In this document: positions 1 through 8,071 of the stretch, piece after piece
How the letters are laid out: the number at the start of each line of letters is the position of its first letter
Position numbering within the stretch: position 1 is the stretch's first letter
Origin: Flavobacteriales bacterium UBA979
Lineage (GTDB): Bacteria; Bacteroidota; Bacteroidia; Flavobacteriales_D; Sanyastnellaceae
DNA length: 33,377 bases
Assembly: GCA_002292325.1 (NCBI GenBank)
Contig: DBBR01000013.1
Span: 1-33,377 of the forward strand
Direction of reading: 5' to 3'
The notes under the pieces: generated by a model
Databases searched by the model: none
Told to the model about the DNA's origin: nothing
What the model saw: the letters and a program-made list of their open reading frames with translations, nothing else
Made by a program: the position numbers and the translations under genes

Positions 1-399
1 TGCTTCTTGGGAGCCCCCTTCGAGCAGTGCATTTTCCGACCCCATGATGACCACACGGAATTGCTCGTCCTCCTCTTTGAATTCGTCCACAATGATTTCA
101 ACCTCAATGGATGCTGCCGCCGTTCCCGCGGGAATCGTGATGCTGCCTGAAACGTGAATGTAATCTTCTCCTGGAAGAGCTGTCAGCGGTTTTGTTTCGT
201 AGTAAACTGTAACGTCGCGGTCCGATGAAACGTCTAAGACGAGGGGAAATTCAAAGATGGAGTTCGCTGAATTTTCAAAACCACTGATGTCGACCGGAAA
301 TTGTACCGAGGGAACCAGCGTATTTTGTTCTTCGTCCCTTGCACACTGGTTGAGGATTCCGAGGGATAAGAATAGAAGAAGTAAATTGATTTGACGCAT
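1..399 (-). CDS. Calx-beta domain lipoprotein, 3' part cut by window edge
   Basis: The reading frame starts at an ATG at 399 and runs open off the left edge (133 codons visible). The N-terminus is a hydrophobic leader (MRQINLLLLFLSLGILNQC) ending at Cys19, followed by an acidic ARDEEQ stretch, as in Bacteroidota surface lipoproteins. The residue before the Cys is Gln, which is unusual for a lipobox, so lipidation is likely but not certain. Residues ~52-120 fit a Calx-beta domain: VTVYYETKP, then GEDYIHVSGSITIPAG, then EEDEQF. These are calcium-binding beta-sandwich modules found in surface adhesion proteins. The gene is divergent from the GH5 gene at 555, with ~155 bp between them. The C-terminal part and any further domains lie outside the window, so the function is unknown beyond surface location and probable calcium binding. 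Confidence 0.75.
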   Translation of the reverse strand, partial: MRQINLLLLFLSLGILNQCARDEEQNTLVPSVQFPVDISGFENSANSIFEFPLVLDVSSDRDVTVYYETKPLTALPGEDYIHVSGSITIPAGTAAASIEVEIIVDEFKEEDEQFRVVIMGSENALLEGGSQEA

Positions 400-460
400 G
401 TAGAATTCGGTGAAATGGTACCAAACGTGAGAATGAGGTATGAACTCAAAAAATGGACAA

Positions 461-468
461 TAATTTTG
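461..468 (+). promoter_or_regulatory. Candidate -7 promoter element (TAATTTTG)
   Basis: TAATTTTG matches the Bacteroidota primary sigma factor -7 consensus TAnnTTTG exactly. It lies in the divergent intergenic region, about 86 nt before the ATG of the GH5 gene at 555. No clear TTTG-type -33 box is present at the expected distance, so this is a one-box match. The same octamer occurs before the S8 peptidase gene at 27512. Confidence 0.35.
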
Positions 469-554
469 ACACTTATTGGACGAAATCAATCTGGAAAACG
501 ATGTAATTTACATCACAATCTACTCAGGGATTGAAATTTTCAAAATTTGGATAC

Positions 555-3317
555 ATGACAAGGAAATGGAAGCTACTATTTGTGTTCATGCTAGCATCAA
601 TGACAGCCGAAACTTTGCAGGCTCAACATTTTTTGAGTACCAGTGGAACAGAGATATTGAATGAATTGGGAGAACCTGTTTTGCTCAGAGGCATCGGGTT
701 AGGGGGATGGATGGTTCAGGAGGGATACATGCTTCAAACGTCCGGATTTGCAAATCCGCAACATGAAATCCGAGCCACCATCCAAGAGCTCATAGGGGAA
801 GAGGCGACTGGTGAGTTTTATGCAGCATGGCTTCAAAATCATGCCAGAAAGGCGGACATCGATTCTTTGAAGGCGTGGGGATTCAATTCGGTGAGGTTGC
901 CGATGCATTACAACCTGTATACGCTGCCCATAGAACAGGAACCCGTGCCTTATGAAAACACGTGGTTGGACATTGGTTTTGAGTTAACGGATAGCCTCGT
1001 TTCCTGGTGTGCTCAAAATGAGATGTATGTCATCCTTGATTTGCATGCAGCACCCGGCGGTCAGGGTTATGATGCGGGGATTTCAGATTACGATTCTTCG
1101 AAGCCCTCGCTATGGGAGAGCATCCAAAACCGCCAAAAAATGGCGTCGTTGTGGAAGCGAATTGCAGAACATTACGTCGGCGAACAATGGGTGGCGGGGT
1201 ATGATTTGCTTAATGAGCCCAATTGGAATTTGCCGGGAGGAAACGCTCTGCGCAACTTATACGTGCAATGCACCGACAGCATTCGAAGTGTAGATCCCGA
1301 TCACATCTTGTTCATTGAAGGGAATTGGTTTGCCAACGATTTTACAGGCCTAACCCCGCCATGGGACGATCAAATCGTTTACTCACCACACAAATACTGG
1401 AGCCACAACGATCAAGGATCGATGAACTTTGCCACCTCCATTCGGGACTCGTATGATGTTCCACTCTACCTGGGAGAAAGCGGGGAGAATTCGAATGTTT
1501 GGTTCCGAGATGCAATCCGTTTACTGGAAGATGAGGGCATAGGCTGGGCGTGGTGGCCGCTGAAGAAAATTGAAAGCATTTCAGCACCGATGTCCATCGT
1601 GAAAACAGACGACTACCAATATTTACTGGATTACTGGAGTGGAAGTGCTCCAGCTCCGACGCAGGAGTTTGCAATCAATGCGCTAATGGAAATAGCTGAA
1701 GGATTGAAGGCTGAAAATTGCATGATTCAGGAAAATGTGGTGGATGCTATGTTCCGACAAGTGTATTCGGATGAAACCCGCCCGTTTACAGATCCACATC
1801 CGATTCCGGGAGTCATTCATGCGACCGATTTTGACTTGGGTACAGTCGGTAACGCCTACTACGACAACCAAGTGGCGAATTACCATGTGTCAACGGGCAA
1901 CTATACCTCCTGGAATGATGGATGGCAGTATCGAAACGATGGGGTAGATATCCAGTTTTGTGATGATGCCGTCAACTCCAATGGCTTTAATGTCGGTTGG
2001 ATTTCCAGTGGTGAGTGGATGAATTACACCGTTGATGTAGAGATAGGTGGGCTGTATGATGTGGAGTTCCGGGTGGCTGCGGATGGTGCAAATGGCGTTT
2101 TTCACCTGCAATTGGATGGCATCCCCATTACCCAGGGGATATCGGTGCCTTCCACAGGTGGATGGGAAGACTGGGGGAGTGTGGTGGTAGAAGATGTCCT
2201 CTTGACGGAAGGGGAGCAAACGCTGCGTTTCTACACCGATCAATCGGGGTTTAATTTGAACAGTTTTGATTTCGCGTTTACCGGGGTCCTCTCGAATGAT
2301 GTGGATATGGACTACCTCACAGGAAAGACGCGCGGTCCGAATCAAATTGCGCTGACCCTGAACAAGCCAATCGTTCAGCCGCTGATGGAATCGCCGGGCG
2401 TGTTCACGCTTTATGCGGATGGAGAATCGATTCCTTTTTATGCGATGGCGATGGATTCGCTCAACAACCGAACCATTGTCTTTGATTTGGATGAGTCGCT
2501 CAATGCGACCCAAGTTTTGAAAGCGTCGTACGTAGGAAATGACATCGCCTCCAGTGATGGGAGCTCCCTTGTTACTTTCGAGATGGAAGATGTGATCAAT
2601 GATTTAGATTATCGGCATCCACTTCCTGGCTGGGTAGAAGCCGAAGCGTTTGTCTCTCAATCTGGAGTGGAACTTGAGAATTCTTCGGACGTGGGAGGCG
2701 GGCAAAATGTAGGCTACCTCGACCCCGGTGATTACTTGGAATACGATGTGCTTGTGGAGCATTCGGGTGAGTACACGGTCAATTTTCGCACCGCATCAGA
2801 TTACGGAGATGGATCCATGGAATTGCGGCTGTTTCGACCTAGTGGTGTTTCCACGTATTTGTGTGAAGCCCAATTTCAGCCGACGGGAGGCTGGCAGTCT
2901 TGGGCCACTACAAGCGAGACGGTCAATATGGATGCCGGTATTTATCGGCTGAGAGTTGACATCACGAGTGCGCCGTTTAACTTCAATTGGATGGAGTTTA
3001 AATTCGAAGGGGACGAGGAGGAAGGCGGCGGCAGTGAAGAAGATGCATTCGATCACCCGTTCCAAACAGTCGTGACCTATCCGAATCCTTGCAGCACTGA
3101 AGCGACCATTGCGTTTGGCTTGTACTTCCTGCAAGACTTGACCCTATCAATCTATGATAGCCGAGGACGCCCGATTTACGCTCAGTTGTTTGAGGACGTG
3201 TCGTCGTTTGAGCACACCATTAACGTCGATGCTTGGGCTGCTGGTTTGTACCACGTATTCGTCTTGCGTGAGGACGGAACGGTGGATTCAGGTAAGTTGA
3301 TTAAAATCAAGGAATAG
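555..3317 (+). CDS. GH5-family beta-glucanase-like hydrolase with two CBM6 and T9SS type A tail
   Basis: A secreted 920-residue enzyme. An upstream TTG at 531 could extend the frame, but the ATG at 555 gives a clean signal peptide (MTRKWKLLFVFMLASM...LQAQ). The GH5 (clan A) barrel covers ~25-395: the LRGIGLGGWMV start resembles exo-beta-1,3-glucanases, the acid/base Glu221 is in YDLLNEPNW, and the nucleophile Glu308 is in LYLGESGEN. A CBM6 module follows at ~419-576 (NVGWISSGEWMNYTV, TGGWEDWGSV), then an Ig-like/SwmB-like stretch at ~582-685, then a second CBM6 at ~691-817 (DPGDYLEYDV, TGGWQSW). The C-terminal ~80 residues (VVTYPNP...AAGLYHVFV...KLIKIKE) are a T9SS type A sorting domain. It probably acts on beta-glucan such as laminarin at the cell surface or outside the cell; the substrate is inferred. 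No TonB/SusCD genes are nearby, so it is not in a visible polysaccharide utilisation locus. Confidence 0.9.
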   Translation: MTRKWKLLFVFMLASMTAETLQAQHFLSTSGTEILNELGEPVLLRGIGLGGWMVQEGYMLQTSGFANPQHEIRATIQELIGEEATGEFYAAWLQNHARKADIDSLKAWGFNSVRLPMHYNLYTLPIEQEPVPYENTWLDIGFELTDSLVSWCAQNEMYVILDLHAAPGGQGYDAGISDYDSSKPSLWESIQNRQKMASLWKRIAEHYVGEQWVAGYDLLNEPNWNLPGGNALRNLYVQCTDSIRSVDPDHILFIEGNWFANDFTGLTPPWDDQIVYSPHKYWSHNDQGSMNFATSIRDSYDVPLYLGESGENSNVWFRDAIRLLEDEGIGWAWWPLKKIESISAPMSIVKTDDYQYLLDYWSGSAPAPTQEFAINALMEIAEGLKAENCMIQENVVDAMFRQVYSDETRPFTDPHPIPGVIHATDFDLGTVGNAYYDNQVANYHVSTGNYTSWNDGWQYRNDGVDIQFCDDAVNSNGFNVGWISSGEWMNYTVDVEIGGLYDVEFRVAADGANGVFHLQLDGIPITQGISVPSTGGWEDWGSVVVEDVLLTEGEQTLRFYTDQSGFNLNSFDFAFTGVLSNDVDMDYLTGKTRGPNQIALTLNKPIVQPLMESPGVFTLYADGESIPFYAMAMDSLNNRTIVFDLDESLNATQVLKASYVGNDIASSDGSSLVTFEMEDVINDLDYRHPLPGWVEAEAFVSQSGVELENSSDVGGGQNVGYLDPGDYLEYDVLVEHSGEYTVNFRTASDYGDGSMELRLFRPSGVSTYLCEAQFQPTGGWQSWATTSETVNMDAGIYRLRVDITSAPFNFNWMEFKFEGDEEEGGGSEEDAFDHPFQTVVTYPNPCSTEATIAFGLYFLQDLTLSIYDSRGRPIYAQLFEDVSSFEHTINVDAWAAGLYHVFVLREDGTVDSGKLIKIKE

Positions 3318-3335
3318 CCAGCGAACACAGCCCCG

Positions 3336-5198
3336 TCATTGTCGGATCCACCGCAATGTGCGCTGCCGCTCCCCATCGACGATGCGGATGAGGTAAACCC
3401 CTTTGCTCGAAGTGCGCGGGTCTATGCGAGTCGATGTGCCGGGTTGTGCCTGATGAATGGATGTGCCGTTGGGTTGAAAAACTTCAATTGTGGCATGCGG
3501 CGGGATCCCTGTGATTTGAAAATCCTCTGCTCCGGGATTGGGGAAGATGGCGGTTTTCCATTCCTCTCGGCTGATGCGTTGCACGTCTGTGCTGGTGCAT
3601 CCATCAATCCACGAGATGCCGTCGAGGTTCCAACTGGGCTCTAGATTTAAGCACATGTGATCCAAGGCGGTGGCTGCAATGTCAACGACGCGCGGTGTAT
3701 TGCTGTAATCAAAGGTGATGAGGGATTCCGGTTGCTGCCAATTGGCACCTTGAACAGTTCCGACAAGTCCAGTGCTTGCACTGTTGCTGACCTCCATTCC
3801 CGCTCCTTCAGTCAATGCCCAATGTCCCTGCAAGGACGTCCAGTTGGGGTGAGCGGCAGTCAGGGAACTGCAATGCCAATCTAGAAGGGTTTCTTCCGTG
3901 AGCAATCCGTGCCAATACCGGACTTCGGCGATGGCTCCTGAATAGCTGTATGCGCCGAAGATATCGGAACCGAAAAACCAGCCGCTTCCAACATCGATTG
4001 CGCCAATCCCTGAAATGTCTTCTTCAGCGGAGAAAATACCATCGGTGTAGAGCCGCATCATGCCATCTCGGTCAAACGAACACGAAAGCGTGTGCCATTG
4101 ACCATCTGCTACGCCAGTCGCTCCATTGGCATCCGCTCGATTGTTGCCATCACCGATGTTGACTTTCCAAGCCGGGCCATTGGGATATTCAAAGGAGAAT
4201 ACAAAACCGGGGTTGAGTCCTGAATTCCAATCTTTGTTGCCCACGATAGCGACATCAGGCGTGGCTTGGGTTCGAATGCGCACTTCGAGCGTGAAGTCTT
4301 GATCTGCTCCGAGTTGGAGGGCAGGGGCGTCCTCTATGTATACCGCATCACCGTTGCCCTCAAAGTTCAATTCTGCTGCTCCGGGAGCAACGCAATTCAC
4401 AGGTGGAGACTGAATTTCCAGTGTGTCTTTCACGATGAGCTCGGGAGGAATGGAGGCGCCACTCGCTATGAAAAAAATGGTCTCCTCCTCGATGGAATTT
4501 CCGCCGTGGTTGTACCCAAGGCCACCGTGATCCGTGGACATCAGCACGAGCCAGTTTTCAGCTGCATAGTTGGGTCTGTTGGTGAGGGTCGATAACACGT
4601 CTGCCACGAAATTGTCCGTGGCTTCGACGGCATCAATGTACTGAGGCACCCCTGCGTCAAAGCCGTATCCGTGTCCGTTGATGTCAACATCATCAAAATG
4701 GAGGAACATGGCGTGGGGGTTGCCGTCTTGCAAGATGGCTTGGGCAGCATCGCGAACGGCAGCATCGCTTGAGACGTTCAGGGCTTCGTCGACGTCCTCG
4801 CCAAGGATGTAGTCATTGATTGGTGCCCAATGACAAATGGAATAGGTGTTGAGTGCAGAATTATCCGTTTCAAGGCGATGCATGAAAGAAGGAAAATCTT
4901 CATAATTGCTTCCGATGAAATTATTGCTGGACACCCCATGTGAATCGGACCAAACTCCACAGATCATCCCGGACCACCCTGGACCGCTGTATGTGATGTC
5001 GTTATTGAGGGCATCCGGGCTGAATATCCCGTCCGCAATCAAGCCGTCAATGGCGGGCGTTTCAGCTGCTTCAAGGCAATCGGGTCGCAATCCATCGATG
5101 CCGATGATCAGCACACGTGCATCGTTGGATTGGCAAAATCCCGATGGGCTGAAGAGGATGAGTCCAACGGACAGGGCGAGGACGAGAGGGTGGTTCAT
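3336..5198 (-). CDS. Type I phosphodiesterase/alkaline phosphatase-family protein with inserted LamG domain, T9SS type A
   Basis: A secreted 620-residue protein. The ATG at 5198 is preferred over a TTG at 5219 because it gives a normal signal peptide (MNHPLVLALSVGLILFSPSGFCQ). The metallo-phosphatase (NPP/alkaline phosphatase superfamily) motifs are in order: Asp35 in LIIGIDGLRPD, probable nucleophile Ser71 in SGPGWSGMICG, Asp172/His176 in DVDINGHGYGF, Asp223/His224 in STDHGG, and His231. From ~275 to ~440 there is a LamG/concanavalin-like jelly roll (ELNFEGNGDAVYIED, QDFTLEVRIRT, DGQWHTLSCSFDRDG). After it, the phosphatase end motif appears (TPRVVDIAATALDHM, then WNLDGIS, ~501-530), so LamG sits inside the phosphatase domain. 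A T9SS type A tail (IFPNPGAEDFQI...KGVYLIRI) closes the protein. It is convergent with the GH5 gene (18 bp gap) and is the last gene of the minus-strand run. The natural phosphoester substrate is unknown. Confidence 0.85.
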   Translation of the reverse strand: MNHPLVLALSVGLILFSPSGFCQSNDARVLIIGIDGLRPDCLEAAETPAIDGLIADGIFSPDALNNDITYSGPGWSGMICGVWSDSHGVSSNNFIGSNYEDFPSFMHRLETDNSALNTYSICHWAPINDYILGEDVDEALNVSSDAAVRDAAQAILQDGNPHAMFLHFDDVDINGHGYGFDAGVPQYIDAVEATDNFVADVLSTLTNRPNYAAENWLVLMSTDHGGLGYNHGGNSIEEETIFFIASGASIPPELIVKDTLEIQSPPVNCVAPGAAELNFEGNGDAVYIEDAPALQLGADQDFTLEVRIRTQATPDVAIVGNKDWNSGLNPGFVFSFEYPNGPAWKVNIGDGNNRADANGATGVADGQWHTLSCSFDRDGMMRLYTDGIFSAEEDISGIGAIDVGSGWFFGSDIFGAYSYSGAIAEVRYWHGLLTEETLLDWHCSSLTAAHPNWTSLQGHWALTEGAGMEVSNSASTGLVGTVQGANWQQPESLITFDYSNTPRVVDIAATALDHMCLNLEPSWNLDGISWIDGCTSTDVQRISREEWKTAIFPNPGAEDFQITGIPPHATIEVFQPNGTSIHQAQPGTSTRIDPRTSSKGVYLIRIVDGERQRTLRWIRQ

Positions 5199-5253
5199 AG
5201 TTGAAATACGGTTCTCCAATACACCACCAAGTTAAAGAGAGAATGAGGGACTT

Positions 5254-5473
5254 TTACTCAGCCTTCCTTATTAGTCTTATTGCTGATTGGTCAGGAGCAT
5301 CAGAGAATCTCTCAGAGTCAGGGAAAAGCGTGACTTCTAAGATGACGTCCCATTTCTCTGGGTCATCCCCCAGCACTTCGATAGCCGGACTAAGGATTAA
5401 GATTCCTACTCCTACGAACAGATATCCCAGATATTTGATTCCTTTTGCCCAATTCGTGTGACAATTTACTCAT
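5254..5473 (-). pseudogene. Small single-pass membrane protein gene with apparent one-base frameshift
   Basis: On the minus strand, an ATG at 5473 overlaps the stop of the upstream BNR gene as ATGA (5473-5470). It codes for MSKLSHELGK, then enters an AAAA run (T-run on the plus strand at 5443-5446). In that frame a stop follows quickly. If one A is dropped, the frame continues as GIKYLGYLFVGVGILILSP, then AIEVLGDDPEKWDVILEV, and ends at a TAA (5256-5254), giving 72 residues with one N-terminal membrane segment and a charged tail. The coherent hydrophobicity, the coupled start and the position 55 bp before the next start suggest a real gene broken by a one-base insertion, a sequencing/assembly indel, or programmed frameshifting. 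No family is recognised. The shifted frame is also in frame with the upstream BNR gene beyond its TGA, but has no ordinary start codon near its beginning. Confidence 0.5.
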
Positions 5474-8055
5474 TCTATTTTTATCACACGTTGTGTGTGC
5501 AGTCCAAGCGCATGCCTGGTCACCGCAACCACATAAGTTCCCGGTGCCCAAACTGAAGTAGTCAAAGTGAAGCGATTGCTCGTTCCTGCGCCAAAGGAGC
5601 CTTCCTGCTCGAAGACGACGCGTCCAGTGAGATCCCGGATAACGATGGACTTCACATCGGCAGGCAGATCCATGTTGAGTTCGTTGCGGAATGGATTGGG
5701 ATAGGCGAGGAAAGAGCCCGTTCCATTGTGCAATCCAGCGACGGTATTCGGCTCCACCACTTCTGGCTGGGGCAGAAGGGAGTCCAATGGAAAACTCAGC
5801 ATACTGCGTGCAAACGTCCCGGCTACCAATCGATCGGCAATGGTGTCTGCAACGATGTCGTACACGGGTATGGTCGGTAATTCACCGACGGGCTCCCAAT
5901 GAGATCCCCAGTCCAAGGTCGCAAAGACACCTGCGTCGGTCGCAACGGCCCAAATGCTATCGTTCAGCGGCAATATTTGATTGACCGGGTGCTCTGGCAG
6001 GTCGCCTTGGATCGAAGTCCACGGACCTCCGATGGCGGCCTTGTAGATGAAGGGTGCGTATATCGCGTTGCGGTAACCACTGACTGTGCAAAAGATCGAG
6101 TCGGGATGAAATGGATCAAATTCTACGTCGGTCACAAATTGACCTGGTAGTCCTTCCTCCATCGGCTCCCACGTGTCTCCATGGTCCAATGAAATCCAAA
6201 CACGTCCATCTGTGGTGCCAGCTGCTACGGCATCGGCATCGAAATGTGATCCAGCCAAGGAACTCACACAACGGTAGGAGAGACCGGGTTCCGTCGCATA
6301 CGTTAAGTCTTCACTCACGGGTTGCCAAACGCTGACTGGCGCATCTTGCATGCGGTAGACGCGCTGAGAACCCGTCCACATTTCATTTGGATTCGACGGA
6401 TGGTAGATCAGAGGAGAATCCCACCACGTGCGGTCCTCTTCGTCGATACCGGTCGTGAAGTCATTCCAGAGTGGCTCTTCATCCACTGTGGTCATGCTAA
6501 AGCGCCAGTTGCCCCATTGGTAGCCTGCATAGCGCAATGCGTCATCCTCTGGATGATAAATGACCGTAAATCCATCACCTCCTAGGTCACGTGTCCAGCC
6601 TCCGAGGTCTTCAAAATTGCCTGTCGTCGTTCCGTTATCTTGAGCGCCGCCCGAATAGAATCCGGGGTGGTGTGGATTCCATGCAGCCCGATAAAACTGA
6701 GTGACCGGGATGTCTTCAATATCTGACCATGTCGCACCGTGGTCCTCGGTTTTGTACAATCCACCGTCGGTTGCTAGCACACACGTTTGCGATCCAATCC
6801 ATTGCAAGTCGTGCTTGTCGGCATGCACTTCGTAAGACCACCATTCGGGCCCCATAAGGTTCCAGTTCACGCCGCCGTTCACTGAGTTCCATGTGTTGAC
6901 CCCGAGAATGCTGATGTCATCCGAATCGAATGGATTGATGCGCACTTTTGAGAAATACCAACCAAATCCTCCCAATGCATTTTCGGGAAGGTTGTCTTCG
7001 GGAATCACGGCACTCCAAGAACCACCGCCGTCAGTCGTTCGGTACAAGTTATCCAGCTGATGGTCTTGGCCTACGACCAAAGCGTAGACGCCTTGTGGAG
7101 ATTGAGCCAAGCCAATTCGTCCCCGGATGCCTTCCCCCCAAGGGTTGGGCAACACTTCCCAATTCATTCCGGCATCATTGGATTTCCAAATGCGGCAATG
7201 CGGTCCCCACACCTCACTGGCTGTTGAATTCCGAGTTCTTTGCCAGGCAGCAGCAAAAATTGCTGCAGATTCTGGATCGTAAAGGATGTCCGTGATGCCA
7301 GTGGAATCATTGGGTAACAGGACTTGGTCCCACGTGTTACCAGAGTCGGAACTCCTAAACAGCCCGCGGTAGTCGCCGGTAGTCGCCGGGTTGCCCATGG
7401 CACCTGCCAACAAAATGGGAGTTTCAACGGCTCCTCCAGAAGGCACAAAGAGTAGCTTACTGATCACTCCCATGGAATCCAATCCCATGTTTTGCCATGT
7501 TTCACCTCCGTCCAACGAGCGATAAACGCCATTTCCCATGCGAGGAAAGCTGCTGATTTGAGGGTCTCCAGTCGCTAAAAATATCCGGTCAGGATTGCCA
7601 GGATAAAACGCCAGGTCACCCATGGCCATCGCCGGAAAATCTTCCGTAAGCGGTTCCCAAGATCCATTTTCACCGCCCGAAATCCCAACGCCTTTCCACA
7701 ACCCGCCGCTGCTGCTGCCCGCGAACAAAATGGTGGGATCAGTCGGGTGCTGTCGCAAGAAATTGAACCGCCCACCGATGTTGGTGGGGCCTTCTAAACG
7801 CCATTCGCCTTGGATGGTTCGGGTGTTTGTTGCGACGTTCTGCAATGATTTCCAACGGTCAACGGCATCCAAGGTTGCCCCCGCATTCCAGGCGTCCCAT
7901 GTTTCATCCGGAGTGGACCATTTCCATGCCTCGGCCTCAAAGGGCTTCATTTTTTTAAAGGAATCCGTGGAGTCGGATGTTTCGGTCCCACAGCCTGCTC
8001 CGATAAGACACCCAAATACAATGAATAGAAGAGAATGGTTGTGGTAGTTCTTCAT
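5470..8055 (-). CDS. BNR/sortilin-like beta-propeller protein with T9SS type A tail
   Basis: An 861-residue exported protein. The ATG at 8055 (MKNYHNHSLLFIVFGCLIGAGC) is chosen over a TTG at 8067. Most of the chain is a VPS10/sortilin-type beta-propeller built of Asp-box (BNR) hairpins: GVYRSLDGGETWQNMG, GLFRSSDSGNTW, RIWKSNDAGMNW, NLYRTTDGGGSW, GLYKTEDHGATW, RVWISLDHGDTW, GVFATLDWGSHW. No sialidase-type catalytic residues could be identified, so a binding or structural role is as likely as an enzymatic one. The final ~75 residues (FLAYPNPFRNELNMDL...APGTYVVAV...QRVIKIE) are a T9SS type A sorting domain. The leader ends in a Cys in a weak lipobox-like context (GAGC, with Gly at -3), which is odd in combination with a T9SS tail. 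It starts 16 bp after the stop of the upstream type B protein and its stop overlaps the start of the small membrane-protein gene. Confidence 0.85.
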   Translation of the reverse strand: MKNYHNHSLLFIVFGCLIGAGCGTETSDSTDSFKKMKPFEAEAWKWSTPDETWDAWNAGATLDAVDRWKSLQNVATNTRTIQGEWRLEGPTNIGGRFNFLRQHPTDPTILFAGSSSGGLWKGVGISGGENGSWEPLTEDFPAMAMGDLAFYPGNPDRIFLATGDPQISSFPRMGNGVYRSLDGGETWQNMGLDSMGVISKLLFVPSGGAVETPILLAGAMGNPATTGDYRGLFRSSDSGNTWDQVLLPNDSTGITDILYDPESAAIFAAAWQRTRNSTASEVWGPHCRIWKSNDAGMNWEVLPNPWGEGIRGRIGLAQSPQGVYALVVGQDHQLDNLYRTTDGGGSWSAVIPEDNLPENALGGFGWYFSKVRINPFDSDDISILGVNTWNSVNGGVNWNLMGPEWWSYEVHADKHDLQWIGSQTCVLATDGGLYKTEDHGATWSDIEDIPVTQFYRAAWNPHHPGFYSGGAQDNGTTTGNFEDLGGWTRDLGGDGFTVIYHPEDDALRYAGYQWGNWRFSMTTVDEEPLWNDFTTGIDEEDRTWWDSPLIYHPSNPNEMWTGSQRVYRMQDAPVSVWQPVSEDLTYATEPGLSYRCVSSLAGSHFDADAVAAGTTDGRVWISLDHGDTWEPMEEGLPGQFVTDVEFDPFHPDSIFCTVSGYRNAIYAPFIYKAAIGGPWTSIQGDLPEHPVNQILPLNDSIWAVATDAGVFATLDWGSHWEPVGELPTIPVYDIVADTIADRLVAGTFARSMLSFPLDSLLPQPEVVEPNTVAGLHNGTGSFLAYPNPFRNELNMDLPADVKSIVIRDLTGRVVFEQEGSFGAGTSNRFTLTTSVWAPGTYVVAVTRHALGLHTQRVIKIE

Positions 8056-8071
8056 TTCTTGAATCAAAAAA

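Noticed and set aside
531..554. Longer TTG-started forms of several exported proteins (531, 5219, 8067, 15969)
   Set aside because: In each case an ATG slightly downstream gives a clean signal peptide, so the TTG extensions are not used for the annotation.
1890..2513. A 207-codon open frame on the minus strand inside the GH5 gene
   Set aside because: It lies opposite the CBM6 and middle domains, has no recognisable motif, and has a basic, low-complexity composition typical of antisense shadows.
7367..7386. A 10-bp tandem duplication (cggtagtcgc twice) in the BNR gene
   Set aside because: The reading frame is intact through it and the encoded TTGDYRGLFRSSDSG is a normal Asp-box lead-in, so it is likely chance or old codon use and not a recent disruptive duplication.
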